This document shows positions 46,789 through 59,607 of a DNA stretch of 64,000 bases, piece by piece. Numbering within the stretch: the first letter of the stretch is position 1; each line of letters opens with the position of its first letter. Origin of the DNA: an uncultured Granulosicoccaceae bacterium (lineage in GTDB: Bacteria > Pseudomonadota > Gammaproteobacteria > Granulosicoccales > Granulosicoccaceae); NCBI GenBank assembly GCA_937922675.1, contig CALAJN010000005.1:1-64000 (forward strand). Reading direction: 5' to 3'. A program made the translations under genes and the position numbers. The notes under the pieces were generated by a model, which saw nothing but the letters and a program-made list of their open reading frames with translations, was not told the DNA's origin and made no database searches.

Positions 46789-48183
46789 TCAGGTCCTCGC
46801 TGCGTTGGTCACAGCCACAATCGTCGAGCCGCGATCAGTGCCCTTGGCCGCCGTCTTGCGCAGCTCAATACCGCCGATCGTTGCGTTGCGTGCAAGATAG
46901 ATCAACGTGCCAATGAACGCTGCAAGCAGCACCACGTAGATACCCAGGTAGGTCGCCAGAGAGAACGCCAATACCGGCACCGGATGCGGGGCCACCGCAG
47001 AGGCGGTGTCCAACACGCCCGTAACCAGCCACGGCTGCCGCCCGATCTCGGTGACGTACCAGCCCGAAAGCGTGGCCACCCAGCCAGACAAGCTCATGCC
47101 AACGAGAGCCATCGCGCCAATACGCCCCGGGTTACCGGTTTTCAGCAAGCGCCAACTCATGGCCCAGCTGACCAGGAGCATCAGCATGCCCACACCGACC
47201 ATCACGCGAAAAGCGAAGAACACAGGTGCCACGGGAGGATGAGTGATCTCCCCTGTCTCGCTGACAAAGTCATTGAGGCCCGGCACCTCACCGTCAAGGC
47301 TGTGCGTGAGAATCAGGCTCGCAACATTGGGGACCGCGACTTCATAGCGGTTTTCGCGAAGCTCTTCATCGGGCAAACCGAACAGCACCAGCGGCACCGA
47401 TCCCTGAGTCTCCCAATTCGCTTCCATGGCAGCGACCTTGGCGGGTTGGTGTTCCAGGGTGTTCAGCCCGTGCATGTCACCGACAAGGATCTGTACCGGA
47501 ATCAAGGCAGCGGAGAGAAACACACCAGTGCGAAGGCCGCGCATGACCGCCTCACCGCGGTCGTTCCAGAGCCAGCGTAGCGCGCTGATGCCCGCCATCA
47601 GAAAGCCTACCGTCAAACCGGACGCTATCAGTACATGCACCAGTCGGTACGGCATCGACGGATTGAAGATGATTGCCATCCAGTCTGTGGCATGGGCCAC
47701 GCCGTCGCGCATCTCAAAGCCTGCTGGTGTGTGCATCCAGGAGTTGAGTACCAGAATCCAGAAGGCTGACAAGGTCGTGCCCAAGGCGACCAGCACTGTC
47801 GCGGAAGTATGCAACCATTTCGGTACACGACTGGCGCCAAACAACATGATGCCGAGAAAGCCTGCCTCAAGGAAGAAGGCGGTCAACACCTCATAAGCCA
47901 ATAATGGCCCTGCTATGTTGCCGACGGTCTCCATGAACCCTGGCCAGTTCGTACCAAACTGGAAGCTCATGGTAATACCGGATACGACGCCGAGCCCGAA
48001 GCAGAGCGCAAACACCTTGACCCAGAATCCGTAGACCTCAAGCCAGACAGGGTCACCGCTACGGTTGGCCCGCAGTCGCAGGTAGACGAGCACCCAACCG
48101 AGTGCAATGGTGATGGTCGGGAACAGAATGTGAAACGAGATGTTGGCCGCGAACTGTATGCGCGACAGGATCAATGCATCCAT
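46789..48183 (-). CDS. cydA: cytochrome bd-type quinol oxidase subunit I (CydA/CioA)
   Basis: A 464-residue membrane protein that oxidises quinol and reduces oxygen. It has heme ligand His18 (ANISFHILFP), FGLGVVSGITMSFQFGTNWP near residue 62, FFLEAGFLGIMLFG near 103, LVGDMHGLNTLEHQPAK with the second His, and GWYVTEIGRQPW. The quinol loop is short, as in the cyanide-insensitive oxidases. It starts 5 bases after the regulator gene stop and is followed closely by cydB, so the three are one operon. Confidence 0.94.
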   Translation of the reverse strand: MDALILSRIQFAANISFHILFPTITIALGWVLVYLRLRANRSGDPVWLEVYGFWVKVFALCFGLGVVSGITMSFQFGTNWPGFMETVGNIAGPLLAYEVLTAFFLEAGFLGIMLFGASRVPKWLHTSATVLVALGTTLSAFWILVLNSWMHTPAGFEMRDGVAHATDWMAIIFNPSMPYRLVHVLIASGLTVGFLMAGISALRWLWNDRGEAVMRGLRTGVFLSAALIPVQILVGDMHGLNTLEHQPAKVAAMEANWETQGSVPLVLFGLPDEELRENRYEVAVPNVASLILTHSLDGEVPGLNDFVSETGEITHPPVAPVFFAFRVMVGVGMLMLLVSWAMSWRLLKTGNPGRIGAMALVGMSLSGWVATLSGWYVTEIGRQPWLVTGVLDTASAVAPHPVPVLAFSLATYLGIYVVLLAAFIGTLIYLARNATIGGIELRKTAAKGTDRGSTIVAVTNAART

Positions 48184-48188
48184 TGGAG

Positions 48189-48746
48189 TCAGGCCTTTTG
48201 GTTGGTAGCCGCGCGACGTCTGCGCTGGCCAAAGTCGAGTACCTTTCTTGCCGCATCCCCGATAGCCACGAGCTTCTCGAGCCGCTCGGGAGCAATACCT
48301 GCAAGCTGCTCGTAGCCCTCAACTGCTGTCTCGATGATTTGCGCTGTGCGATCAATCCGGCGACTCGCATAGGTCTGTGATGCCTTGCCATGGTTGATCT
48401 GAAGCTCTCGCAGAAAGGTCAGGGTCGGGTCGACCTCGCGTTGCTTGCGCTGCTCGGCAAGCGTGCGCACGATCTCCCACACGTCCTCGGGGGTCTGAAA
48501 GTAGTCGCGCCGATCATCTGCCCGGTGCACAAGCTTCACAAGCTTCCAGCTCTTCAGCTCCTTCAATCCCATGGATACATTCGAGCGCGACAGGCCCAGG
48601 CCCTCGACCAGGTCGTCGGCGCACAAGGGCTCTTCGGTCAGGTAGAGCAGCGCATAAATCTGACCCACCGTCCGGTTCATGCCCCAACGAGCGCCCATCT
48701 CGCCAAAATGCAAGACAAATTCGCGGGTCGGTGACTCAAGATTCAT
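48189..48746 (-). CDS. GbsR/MarR-family transcriptional regulator
   Basis: A 185-residue DNA-binding protein. The winged helix is clear (RTVGQIYALLYLTEEPLCAD, then GLGLSRSNVSMGLKELKSW), with LVHRADDRRDYFQ as the wing and a charged helical C-terminal dimerisation part. It lies directly before cydAB and probably controls that operon through the palindrome upstream of its own start. The effector is unknown; GbsR homologues sense varied small molecules. Confidence 0.88.
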   Translation of the reverse strand: MNLESPTREFVLHFGEMGARWGMNRTVGQIYALLYLTEEPLCADDLVEGLGLSRSNVSMGLKELKSWKLVKLVHRADDRRDYFQTPEDVWEIVRTLAEQRKQREVDPTLTFLRELQINHGKASQTYASRRIDRTAQIIETAVEGYEQLAGIAPERLEKLVAIGDAARKVLDFGQRRRRAATNQKA

Positions 48747-48783
48747 CGCCTGTACCTCATGCTCTTTCCCTTGTTTTTCGTCA

Positions 48784-48803
48784 ATTTCAATAATTACTGA
48801 AAT
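48784..48803. promoter_or_regulatory. perfect inverted repeat upstream of the regulator-cydAB operon
   Basis: ATTTCA (48784-48789) and TGAAAT (48798-48803) flank an 8-base AT-rich spacer. A further TGAAAT occurs at 48811-48816. The site is 38 bases upstream of the regulator start in the only AT-rich patch nearby, a good candidate operator for autoregulation by the GbsR/MarR protein. Confidence 0.5.
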
Positions 48804-48930
48804 ATACGAATGAAATACGGTCTTGGGATCGCTACCAGGCCGAAAAACGCCAGATCACAGCACTTGTGCAGGCGTGGACAATGCGCGAGCAAGAGGCGCC
48901 GGCATGCCCATCAATACAGGCGATCGACAC

Positions 48931-51066
<2,136 letters not shown>

Positions 51067-51067
51067 G

Positions 51068-53091
51068 TCAGCCCTCTGCTTCAAATTCAATGATCACTTC
51101 GTCAACCGCGAGGCTTGCTCCTTCGCTGGCGACGATGGTCTTGATCACAGCTGCGCGCTCCGCGCTCAGGGTGTTCTCCATCTTCATGGCTTCGACGACG
51201 GCGAGTGATTGTCCGGGTTCGACGCTATCGCCCTCTGCGACCAGCACTTTGGTCAATAATCCAGGCATCGGACAGAGCAAGGCGTTGGCCGATGCATCAA
51301 AGCTCTTGACCGGCATGAGCTCACGCAGTTCGGCCAGACGTCGGTTGCCGATCGCAAAATACAGATCCATGCCTGCACCGCGCAGGCGGACGCCCCCCGT
51401 GGGTACCGACACTTGCAGGTCGATGTGTTGACTGCCGACTTCTGCCCGGGCCAGATGATCTCCAGGCTGCCAACCGAGTTGAATGTGTATTGGTTGCTCA
51501 TCGACGTTCAATTCTGACGTTTGGTGATCGAGCACATGCGAGATGAGCAGTTGCTGATCACCAGAACACGCAACGAGCTCATCCTGCTGTGCAGGCTTGA
51601 ACCGCTCGGGAGCGATGCTCTGACGCCAGGTCTGATGGCGCAGATGGATGAGCGCGGCAACTGCGGCGTAGAGTCGCAACTGCTCCGCATCCGGTGTGAC
51701 ACCACTGAAACCATCGGGGTACTCATCATCGATGAAGGCGGTGGTCAGGCGACCTTCCACAAAGCGCGGATGGCGCATGACCGCAGAGAGAAACGGTAGA
51801 TTGTGCGCGATACCTTCGAGTTCGAACGTATCGAGCGCACTCGCCATGGCAGTGACCGCCTGCTCGCGCGTTGGTGCGTGAGTGCACAGCTTGGCGATCA
51901 TCGGGTCGTAGTAACGGGAGATCTCGCCGCCTTCGTCCACACCGGTATCGTTTCGCACCGTTATCTGCCCAGCGCTCAAATCAAGTGGCGGGCGATAACG
52001 GGTCAAACGTCCGATAGAGGGTAGAAACCCGCGATAAGGGTCTTCAGCGTACAAACGACTCTCGATAGCCCAGCCATCGAGCTTGATATCGCTCTGTTGC
52101 AGGCCGAGGCGCTCGCCCGCTGCCACCCGCAGCATCTGTTCAACCAGATCCACGCCAGTGATGAGCTCGGTCACAGGATGCTCTACCTGCAAGCGCGTGT
52201 TCATCTCGAGGAAATAGAAGTTACGGTCGCCATCGACGATGAATTCCACCGTACCGGCGCTGGCATAGTCCACGGCACGCGCAAGCATCAGGGCCTGCTC
52301 CCCCATGGCTTTACGCGTCGCCTCATCAAGAAACGGTGAGGGTGCTTCCTCGATGACCTTCTGGTTACGCCTTTGAATGGAACACTCACGCTCACCGAGA
52401 TAGACGCCGTTGCCGTGCGAGTCACACAGCACCTGTATTTCGATATGACGCGGCTCGGTGACAAATTTTTCGATAAAGATCCGGTCATCGCCAAAGCTTG
52501 AGGCGGCTTCAGACCGTGCACGTTCAAAACCTTCGCGCGCCTGCTCTTCATTCCAGGCAACGCGCATGCCCTTGCCGCCACCGCCAGCCGATGCCTTCAA
52601 CATGACCGGGAAGCCGATACGCGTGGACACGGCCACCGCGGCGTCCGCATCCTCGATGATGCCCGCCTCACCTGGCACGGTGGAGACGCCCGCTTGCTCG
52701 GCGATACGCTTTGAAGTGATTTTGTCGCCCATTGCCTCTATCGCTCCAACGGGCGGGCCGACAAAGGCAATACCCTGCGCTGCCAGCGCTTCGGCAAAGG
52801 CGGCACGCTCGGACAGGAAGCCGTAGCCGGGATGAACCGCATCGGCACCCGTTGCCTTGCAGGCCTCGATGATCTTGTCGATCACCAGGTAGCTCTCGGC
52901 GGCGGCTGCCGGGCCGATCAACACGGCCTCGTCAGCTTCGCGTACGTGCAAGGCGCCTGCATCAGCCTCGGAGTAGACAGCGACGGTGCCGATGCCGAGA
53001 CGCTTTGCGGTATGAAAAACCCTGCAGGCTATCTCGCCCCGATTGGCAACCAGGACCTTGTTGAACAAGGCGCTGTTGGATGTCGAGCGGC

Positions 53092-53095
<4 letters not shown>
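51068..53095 (-). CDS. pccA: propionyl-CoA carboxylase alpha subunit (biotin carboxylase + BCCP)
   Basis: A 675-residue protein that carboxylates its own biotin with ATP and bicarbonate. The biotin carboxylase part has [19 protein letters not shown] near residue 13, the ATP-grasp loop [13 protein letters not shown], and [15 protein letters not shown] middle linker domain follows. The C-terminal biotinyl domain carries VEAMKMEN with the biotin Lys638. It overlaps the pccB stop by 4 bases. With pccB and the mutase it forms the methylmalonyl-CoA pathway. A related 3-methylcrotonyl-CoA role is less likely given the mutase next to it. Confidence 0.93.
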
Positions 53096-54627
<1,532 letters not shown>

Positions 54628-54737
54628 AGACGACGGGTGGTTGTGGCGGCGGACAAGTACAAGAGAGTGGACGCTGGGAGTACTCCCTGCAAGCACATTC
54701 GAGCGACTGATCCGATGTAGTAAACTTGAAAAAAGGG

Positions 54738-54755
54738 ATTTGCAATGTTGCAAAT
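54738..54755. promoter_or_regulatory. perfect palindrome between pccB and its putative regulator
   Basis: ATTTGCAA (54738-54745) and TTGCAAAT (54748-54755) flank TG. RamB and ScfR family regulators are reported to recognise TTTGCAAA-like half sites, so this suits the divergent regulator at 54819. On the minus strand, TTGCAA at 54745-54740 and TACTAC at 54722-54717 (17 bases apart) could be the pccB promoter, so binding would block it. Confidence 0.65.
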
Positions 54756-54818
54756 ATCCCTACTTGCCCAACCTCCGCCCGACCTTCGCCCAGCCTCCAC
54801 ACCGCCACTCCAATCGCG

Positions 54819-56234
54819 ATGAGATCCCGCAAGCTCTTCATTGGCCGGCGTCTGCGCGACATTCGCGAGACGCACGCGCTGACCCAGGCAGCCTTTGCCG
54901 AACAACTGGGCTTGTCCACAAGCTACCTCAATCAACTCGAGAACAATCACCGACACGCGAGCGCGCCTGTGCTACTCGCGCTGGCTGAGCGCTTTTCGGT
55001 GGATATCGCCACCCTGTCGGACAGCGAGGCTGATCGGCTGATGGCGGACATGGCGGAAGCGCTCGCTGACCCCTTGTTCAGTGGCCAGGCGCCGAGCCAT
55101 CAAGACCTGCAACTGGTTGCTCGCAACGCACCGTCGATGGCACGCGCCTTTCTGCTGGCACACCAGAGTCTCAGGCGCGTCAGCGATGAGATCGTGGCGC
55201 TGGATACCAGTCTTGAGCACGCCGGCCACGCGGCTGAGCCCACGCCCTGGGACGAGGTGCGCGATCACTTTCACTACATCGACAACTACGTGCACTCGCT
55301 CGATGTGGCAGCGGAACAATTCGCAGCGGAGCTGGCAAGCACTGGCAGACCTCTGGATGAAGCACTGCGTCAACGCCTTCTCGATCTGCATGGCATCACC
55401 GTTCTGGATGCCGATGAGGACAAGGCACGACCGTTGCGCCACTTTGACAGCGCTACTCGTACGCTTGCATTGAATCCCGCGGCGGCGCTCTCTACGCGAA
55501 CCTTCCAGATCGCTCACCAGATCGCGCTGCTGGAGCACGCAGAAAAGCTCGACCAGCTGGTCATGGAGGCCGAGTTTCGAAGTGCTGATGCTGGCGCCGT
55601 GGCGCGCGTCGGGTTTGCCAATGCCTTTGCAGGCGCAACACTGCTGCCCTATTCCCTGTTTGCGAGCAAGGCGCACACCCTGCGGCATGATCTTGAACGG
55701 TTGGCGGATTTTTTCGGGGCAAGCATTGAGCAGGTAGCGCATCGTCTCAGCACCTTGCAGCGCCCGGGTGCCAAGGGAATACCCTTCTTCTTTGCGCGCG
55801 TTGATCAAGCTGGCAACATCACAAAGAGACACAGTGCAACACGCTTGCGCTTTGCACGGTTTGGCTCTGCCTGCCCACTCTGGAATGTACACAGCGCGTT
55901 TGAGAACCCCGATCGTGTCATACGCCAATTGGCAGAGACACCCGATGGGGTGCGCTACCTGTGTCTGGCAACGGCCGTCAACAAACGCAGCGGCGGCTTC
56001 GGTGATCCGGTGCAGCGCTATGCCTTGTCGCTCGGTTGTGAGATTCGACATGCACACGATGTGATCTACGCCGATGATCTGGACCAACGCGGTGGCACAG
56101 CGTTCGAGCCGATCGGTATCTCGTGCCGCATCTGTGAACGCACACAATGCCACCAGCGAGCGATGCCCCCGATGCGTAGAGCCCTGCGCATCGATACGGA
56201 TTCACGCGGGGCCATTCCCTATGGCCTTGATTAG
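54819..56234 (+). CDS. XRE-family regulator of the ScfR/RamB short-chain fatty acid group
   Basis: A 471-residue protein starting at ATG 54819; the frame is open 31 codons upstream through the palindrome. It has an N-terminal helix-turn-helix (LRDIRETHALTQAAFAEQLG, then LSTSYLNQLENNHR). A middle domain of the IrrE/ImmA-like N-terminal type follows (TFQIAHQIALLEHAEKLDQL, RVGFANAFAGATLLPYSLF), with the family's zinc motif no longer obvious. The C-terminal domain ends with a Cys-rich segment ISCRICERTQCHQRAMPP. Family members control propionate or acetate genes in response to CoA-linked metabolites, which fits the neighbouring pccB-pccA-mutase operon. Confidence 0.88.
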   Translation: MRSRKLFIGRRLRDIRETHALTQAAFAEQLGLSTSYLNQLENNHRHASAPVLLALAERFSVDIATLSDSEADRLMADMAEALADPLFSGQAPSHQDLQLVARNAPSMARAFLLAHQSLRRVSDEIVALDTSLEHAGHAAEPTPWDEVRDHFHYIDNYVHSLDVAAEQFAAELASTGRPLDEALRQRLLDLHGITVLDADEDKARPLRHFDSATRTLALNPAAALSTRTFQIAHQIALLEHAEKLDQLVMEAEFRSADAGAVARVGFANAFAGATLLPYSLFASKAHTLRHDLERLADFFGASIEQVAHRLSTLQRPGAKGIPFFFARVDQAGNITKRHSATRLRFARFGSACPLWNVHSAFENPDRVIRQLAETPDGVRYLCLATAVNKRSGGFGDPVQRYALSLGCEIRHAHDVIYADDLDQRGGTAFEPIGISCRICERTQCHQRAMPPMRRALRIDTDSRGAIPYGLD

Positions 56235-56359
56235 CACGAGACCGCGGCAACACCGGCGGCTTCGCTGTACCCTGCTGCATGCGGTTACAGCCGCCGGACT
56301 CCGGCCGCTGGTACTCCAATATACTGATCCCTGGCCAATAGCAAAGCGCACCCGCGTCC

Positions 56360-58801
56360 ATGAAATCGCACACGAAAGCCGTGGTCATCGGCGGCGGAGT
56401 AGTTGGCTGCTCGGTGTTGTATCACCTGAGCAAGTTCGGTTGGACTGATGTGGTGTTGCTTGAGCGTTCCGATTTGACCTCAGGCAGCACCTGGCACGCA
56501 GCCGGTGGAATGCACACGATCAATGGCGATCCAAACGTTGCAAAGCTTCAGAAGTACACGGTAGAGCTTTACAAGGAGATCGAACAGTATTCAGGCCAGG
56601 ACGTCGGCTTGCATATGACCTCAGGCGTCATGCTCGCCGCCACCGAGGAGCGTTTTGACTGGCTCAAATCGATCAAGGCCAAAGGGCGCTATCTTGGCCT
56701 GGACGCGGAGTTGATAACACCTGCAGAGGCGCATGAGCTGATGCCGCTTCTGGATCCATCGCAGTTTGTCGGTGCTCTGTACGACGAGATGGAAGGTCAT
56801 CTGGACCCCTACGGCACGACACACGCCTACGCCAGGTCAGCGAAAAAGAACGGTGCAAGCATAGAGCTTCAGACCAAGGTCGAAGACTTGCAACAACGAC
56901 CTGACGGCACCTGGGACGTGATAACAAACACCGGTACGATCAACGCAGAGCATGTCGTCAACGCGGCTGGCCTGTGGGCACGCGAGGTGGGTCGAATGAC
57001 CGGGCTGGAGTTGCCAGTGCTTGCCATGGAGCATATGTACCTGATCACCGATGACATGGCGGAGGTGGCCGAATTCAACGCGCGTGCCGGCAAGGAGATG
57101 CTGCACACCGTCGATTTCGATGGCGAGCTCTACCTGCGTCAGGAGCGCGGGGGTATGTTGATGGGTACCTATGAGAGGGACTGCCGCGCATGGTCGCCCA
57201 AGGTGACACCCTGGGACTTCGGCCACGAGCTGCTCGAGCCGGACATTGATCGGATCACGCGCGAGCTTGAGGTCGGATTCAGTCACTTTCCCGCCTTCAA
57301 CAACGCCGGTATCAAACAGATCATCAACGGTCCGTTCACCTTCTCGCCCGACGGCAATCCTCTCGTTGGGCCGGTGCGAGGAGTGCGTGGTTTGTGGAGC
57401 GCTTGTGCAGTCATGGCAGGCTTCAGCCAGGGTGGCGGTGTGGGTCTGGCGTTGGCCAACTGGATGATTGAGGGTGACCCCGGATTCGATGTGTTTGCGA
57501 TGGATATTGCGCGCTTTGGCGATTATGCGACGATGGCGTACACCCATGAAAAGGTGCGCGAAAACTACTCGCGTCGCTTTTCGATTCGATTTCCGAATGA
57601 AGAATTGCCAGCGGGACGACCGCTGCGCACCACGCCGGTATACGAACCACTCAAGGCACTCGGCGCGCAGTTTGGTGCCGTGTGTGGTTTGGAGGTGCCG
57701 CTGTGGTTTGCACCCAAAGGCGTTAGTGACGACTTTGCCTGGCGTCGCTCCACGGATTTTGAGCACGTTGGCGAGGAGGCGCGCAATGTGCGCAAAAATG
57801 TCGGCTTGATGGAGATATCCGGGTTTGCCAAGTACCGGGTATGCGGCAGTGGTGCAGCTCACTGGCTCGACCGTCTGCTCGCTTGTGAGCTACCCGAGCC
57901 CGGGCGTATGACGCTGGCACCGATGCTCAAGGAAGACGGCCGCGTCATTGGCGATTTCACTGTCGCAAACCTTGAAGGTATTGAACGCGACGCGGGATGG
58001 TTTATCGCCGGCTCCGGCAGTGCGGAGGACTATCACATGCGCTGGTTCGAGCAGCATTTGCCCACCGACGGATCGGTTGAGCTGCGCTCTTGCGGCCCTG
58101 CTCTGGTCGGGCTGTCGATTGCGGGGCCACGATCGCGCGATCTGTTAAGTGATGTCGCCGAGACAGACGTGTCACATGAGGCCATGCGCTTCATGGACAT
58201 ACGGCGCATGGACATAGGACTTGCCAGCACGCTCGTTGGACGCGTCAGTTACACAGGCGATCTCGGTTACGAGCTCTGGATGGCGCCCGATGTGCAGCGC
58301 CATGTGTTTGATCGATTGATGGCAGCCGGAAAAACCCATGGGATCAGGCCCTTCGGATTGCGCGCTCTCGATGCGCTGAGACTGGAAAAAAGTTTTGGCA
58401 GCTGGGCCCGCGAGTATCGGCCTGTCTACAGACCGAGCGAATGTGGGCTGGATCGGTTCGTCGCGCTCGACAAGGCCGCAGACTTCATTGGCAAGGAGGC
58501 AGCGGTGGAGTCCAGCGCCAACGGCGGCGGACCGATGCGGCTATGCACATTCACGGTTGCCGCACACGATGCCGATGTCATCGGTGACGAGCCGATCATT
58601 CACAACGGCGAAGTACGTGGCTGGGTAACGTCTGGCGGCTATGCGCACGCCTCCAACGCCTCGGTAGCCATGGGCTATGTACCCAAGGAGATAGCCGATG
58701 AACAGACAGGCTGGGCAATCGAGGTTTTGGGTGAGACGCTTGAGGCCAGCCTTCAGAGAACGCCCTTGTTTGACGCCAACGGTGGCGCCATGCGCAGCTG
58801 A
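56360..58801 (+). CDS. FAD-dependent dimethylglycine/sarcosine dehydrogenase-like protein with GcvT domain
   Basis: An 813-residue cytosolic flavoprotein. Residues 1-400 form a D-amino-acid-oxidase fold: VVIGGGVVGCSVLYHL for FAD, SGSTWHAAGG with His46 at the site of covalent flavin in relatives, and GPFTFSPDGNPLVGPV. From about 430 lies the aminomethyltransferase (GcvT) and C-terminal barrel (NVGLMEISGFAKYRV, SYTGDLGYELWM, GLRALDALRLEKSFGSW). Such enzymes oxidatively demethylate N-methyl amino acids and pass formaldehyde to tetrahydrofolate. Its stop directly abuts an SDR. Substrate (dimethylglycine, sarcosine or other N-methyl compound) is not settled. Confidence 0.9.
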   Translation: MKSHTKAVVIGGGVVGCSVLYHLSKFGWTDVVLLERSDLTSGSTWHAAGGMHTINGDPNVAKLQKYTVELYKEIEQYSGQDVGLHMTSGVMLAATEERFDWLKSIKAKGRYLGLDAELITPAEAHELMPLLDPSQFVGALYDEMEGHLDPYGTTHAYARSAKKNGASIELQTKVEDLQQRPDGTWDVITNTGTINAEHVVNAAGLWAREVGRMTGLELPVLAMEHMYLITDDMAEVAEFNARAGKEMLHTVDFDGELYLRQERGGMLMGTYERDCRAWSPKVTPWDFGHELLEPDIDRITRELEVGFSHFPAFNNAGIKQIINGPFTFSPDGNPLVGPVRGVRGLWSACAVMAGFSQGGGVGLALANWMIEGDPGFDVFAMDIARFGDYATMAYTHEKVRENYSRRFSIRFPNEELPAGRPLRTTPVYEPLKALGAQFGAVCGLEVPLWFAPKGVSDDFAWRRSTDFEHVGEEARNVRKNVGLMEISGFAKYRVCGSGAAHWLDRLLACELPEPGRMTLAPMLKEDGRVIGDFTVANLEGIERDAGWFIAGSGSAEDYHMRWFEQHLPTDGSVELRSCGPALVGLSIAGPRSRDLLSDVAETDVSHEAMRFMDIRRMDIGLASTLVGRVSYTGDLGYELWMAPDVQRHVFDRLMAAGKTHGIRPFGLRALDALRLEKSFGSWAREYRPVYRPSECGLDRFVALDKAADFIGKEAAVESSANGGGPMRLCTFTVAAHDADVIGDEPIIHNGEVRGWVTSGGYAHASNASVAMGYVPKEIADEQTGWAIEVLGETLEASLQRTPLFDANGGAMRS

Positions 58802-59563
58802 ATGGAAGCTAACCACACCCTGTTTGATGTCGCCGGGAAACACATTCTCATTACCGGTGGTGGTAGCGGCTTTGGTGCTCATTTTGCGAAGCTCTTTGTG
58901 CATCATGGTGCGAAGGTCACGATCACCGGGCGTCGATTGACTGCCTTGAACGGCGTAGCCAACGCCCTTGGTGACGCTGTAGCGGTTGCCCGGATGGATG
59001 TCACGGAGCCGGCCTCGGTCAAACTCGGGTTTGAACAGACTCCGTTCGGCTGCCCCGACGTTGTCATTTGCAATGCCGGCATCTCGACCCAGGGGCGAGC
59101 CGAGGACATGCCCGTCGCTGACTGGGACCGCACCATCGATACCAACCTGAAAGGCGTATGGCTTGTCGCCTGCGAGGCAGCACGACACATGAAGGCCGCA
59201 GACAAGCATGGATCTATCATCACTGTGGCATCAATTCTCGGGATACGCGTCACAGGGGGCCTTGCACCCTATTCTGTCTCCAAGGCGGGCGTTGTACAGA
59301 TGACCAGGCAGCTTGCTCTGGAGTGGGCACGCCATGGCATTCGGGTCAATGCGCTGGCGCCCGGATATTTCGAGACTGAACTCAACCGGCAGTTTTTTGC
59401 AAGCGATGCGGGCAAGGCATTGATCAAACGCATACCCATGCGCAGACTGGGCACACTCGAGGAGCTGGATGGCCCCGTTATGCTGCTAGCCTCATCTGCC
59501 TCGGCCTTCATGACCGGTGCCACCGTGGAAATTGACGGTGGGCATCTGGTGGCCGGGCTATAG
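58802..59563 (+). CDS. short-chain dehydrogenase/reductase
   Basis: A 253-residue classical SDR. It has LITGGGSGFGAHFAKLF, NAGIST, Ser144 (TVASILG), Tyr157 and Lys161 (YSVSKAG), and the end VEIDGGHLVAGL. ITGRR after the second strand favours NADP. It starts immediately after the flavoprotein stop (TGA then ATG) and is followed at a 44-base distance by a thiolase, so all three probably share one transcript. The reaction is inferred to be a beta-hydroxyacyl or alcohol oxidation feeding the thiolase, without direct evidence. Confidence 0.9.
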   Translation: MEANHTLFDVAGKHILITGGGSGFGAHFAKLFVHHGAKVTITGRRLTALNGVANALGDAVAVARMDVTEPASVKLGFEQTPFGCPDVVICNAGISTQGRAEDMPVADWDRTIDTNLKGVWLVACEAARHMKAADKHGSIITVASILGIRVTGGLAPYSVSKAGVVQMTRQLALEWARHGIRVNALAPGYFETELNRQFFASDAGKALIKRIPMRRLGTLEELDGPVMLLASSASAFMTGATVEIDGGHLVAGL

Positions 59564-59607
59564 CCAGCAAGCCTGACCATGTGAACCGAAACAACAAGGT
59601 GACGTTT

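Noticed and set aside
54972-56153. 393-codon minus-strand frame opposite the ScfR-type regulator
   Set aside because: Antisense shadow of a well-supported regulator; no domain and no ribosome-binding site.
56837-57862. 341-codon minus-strand frame inside the flavoprotein gene
   Set aside because: The sense strand encodes continuous flavoprotein and GcvT motifs; the antisense translation lacks any known pattern.
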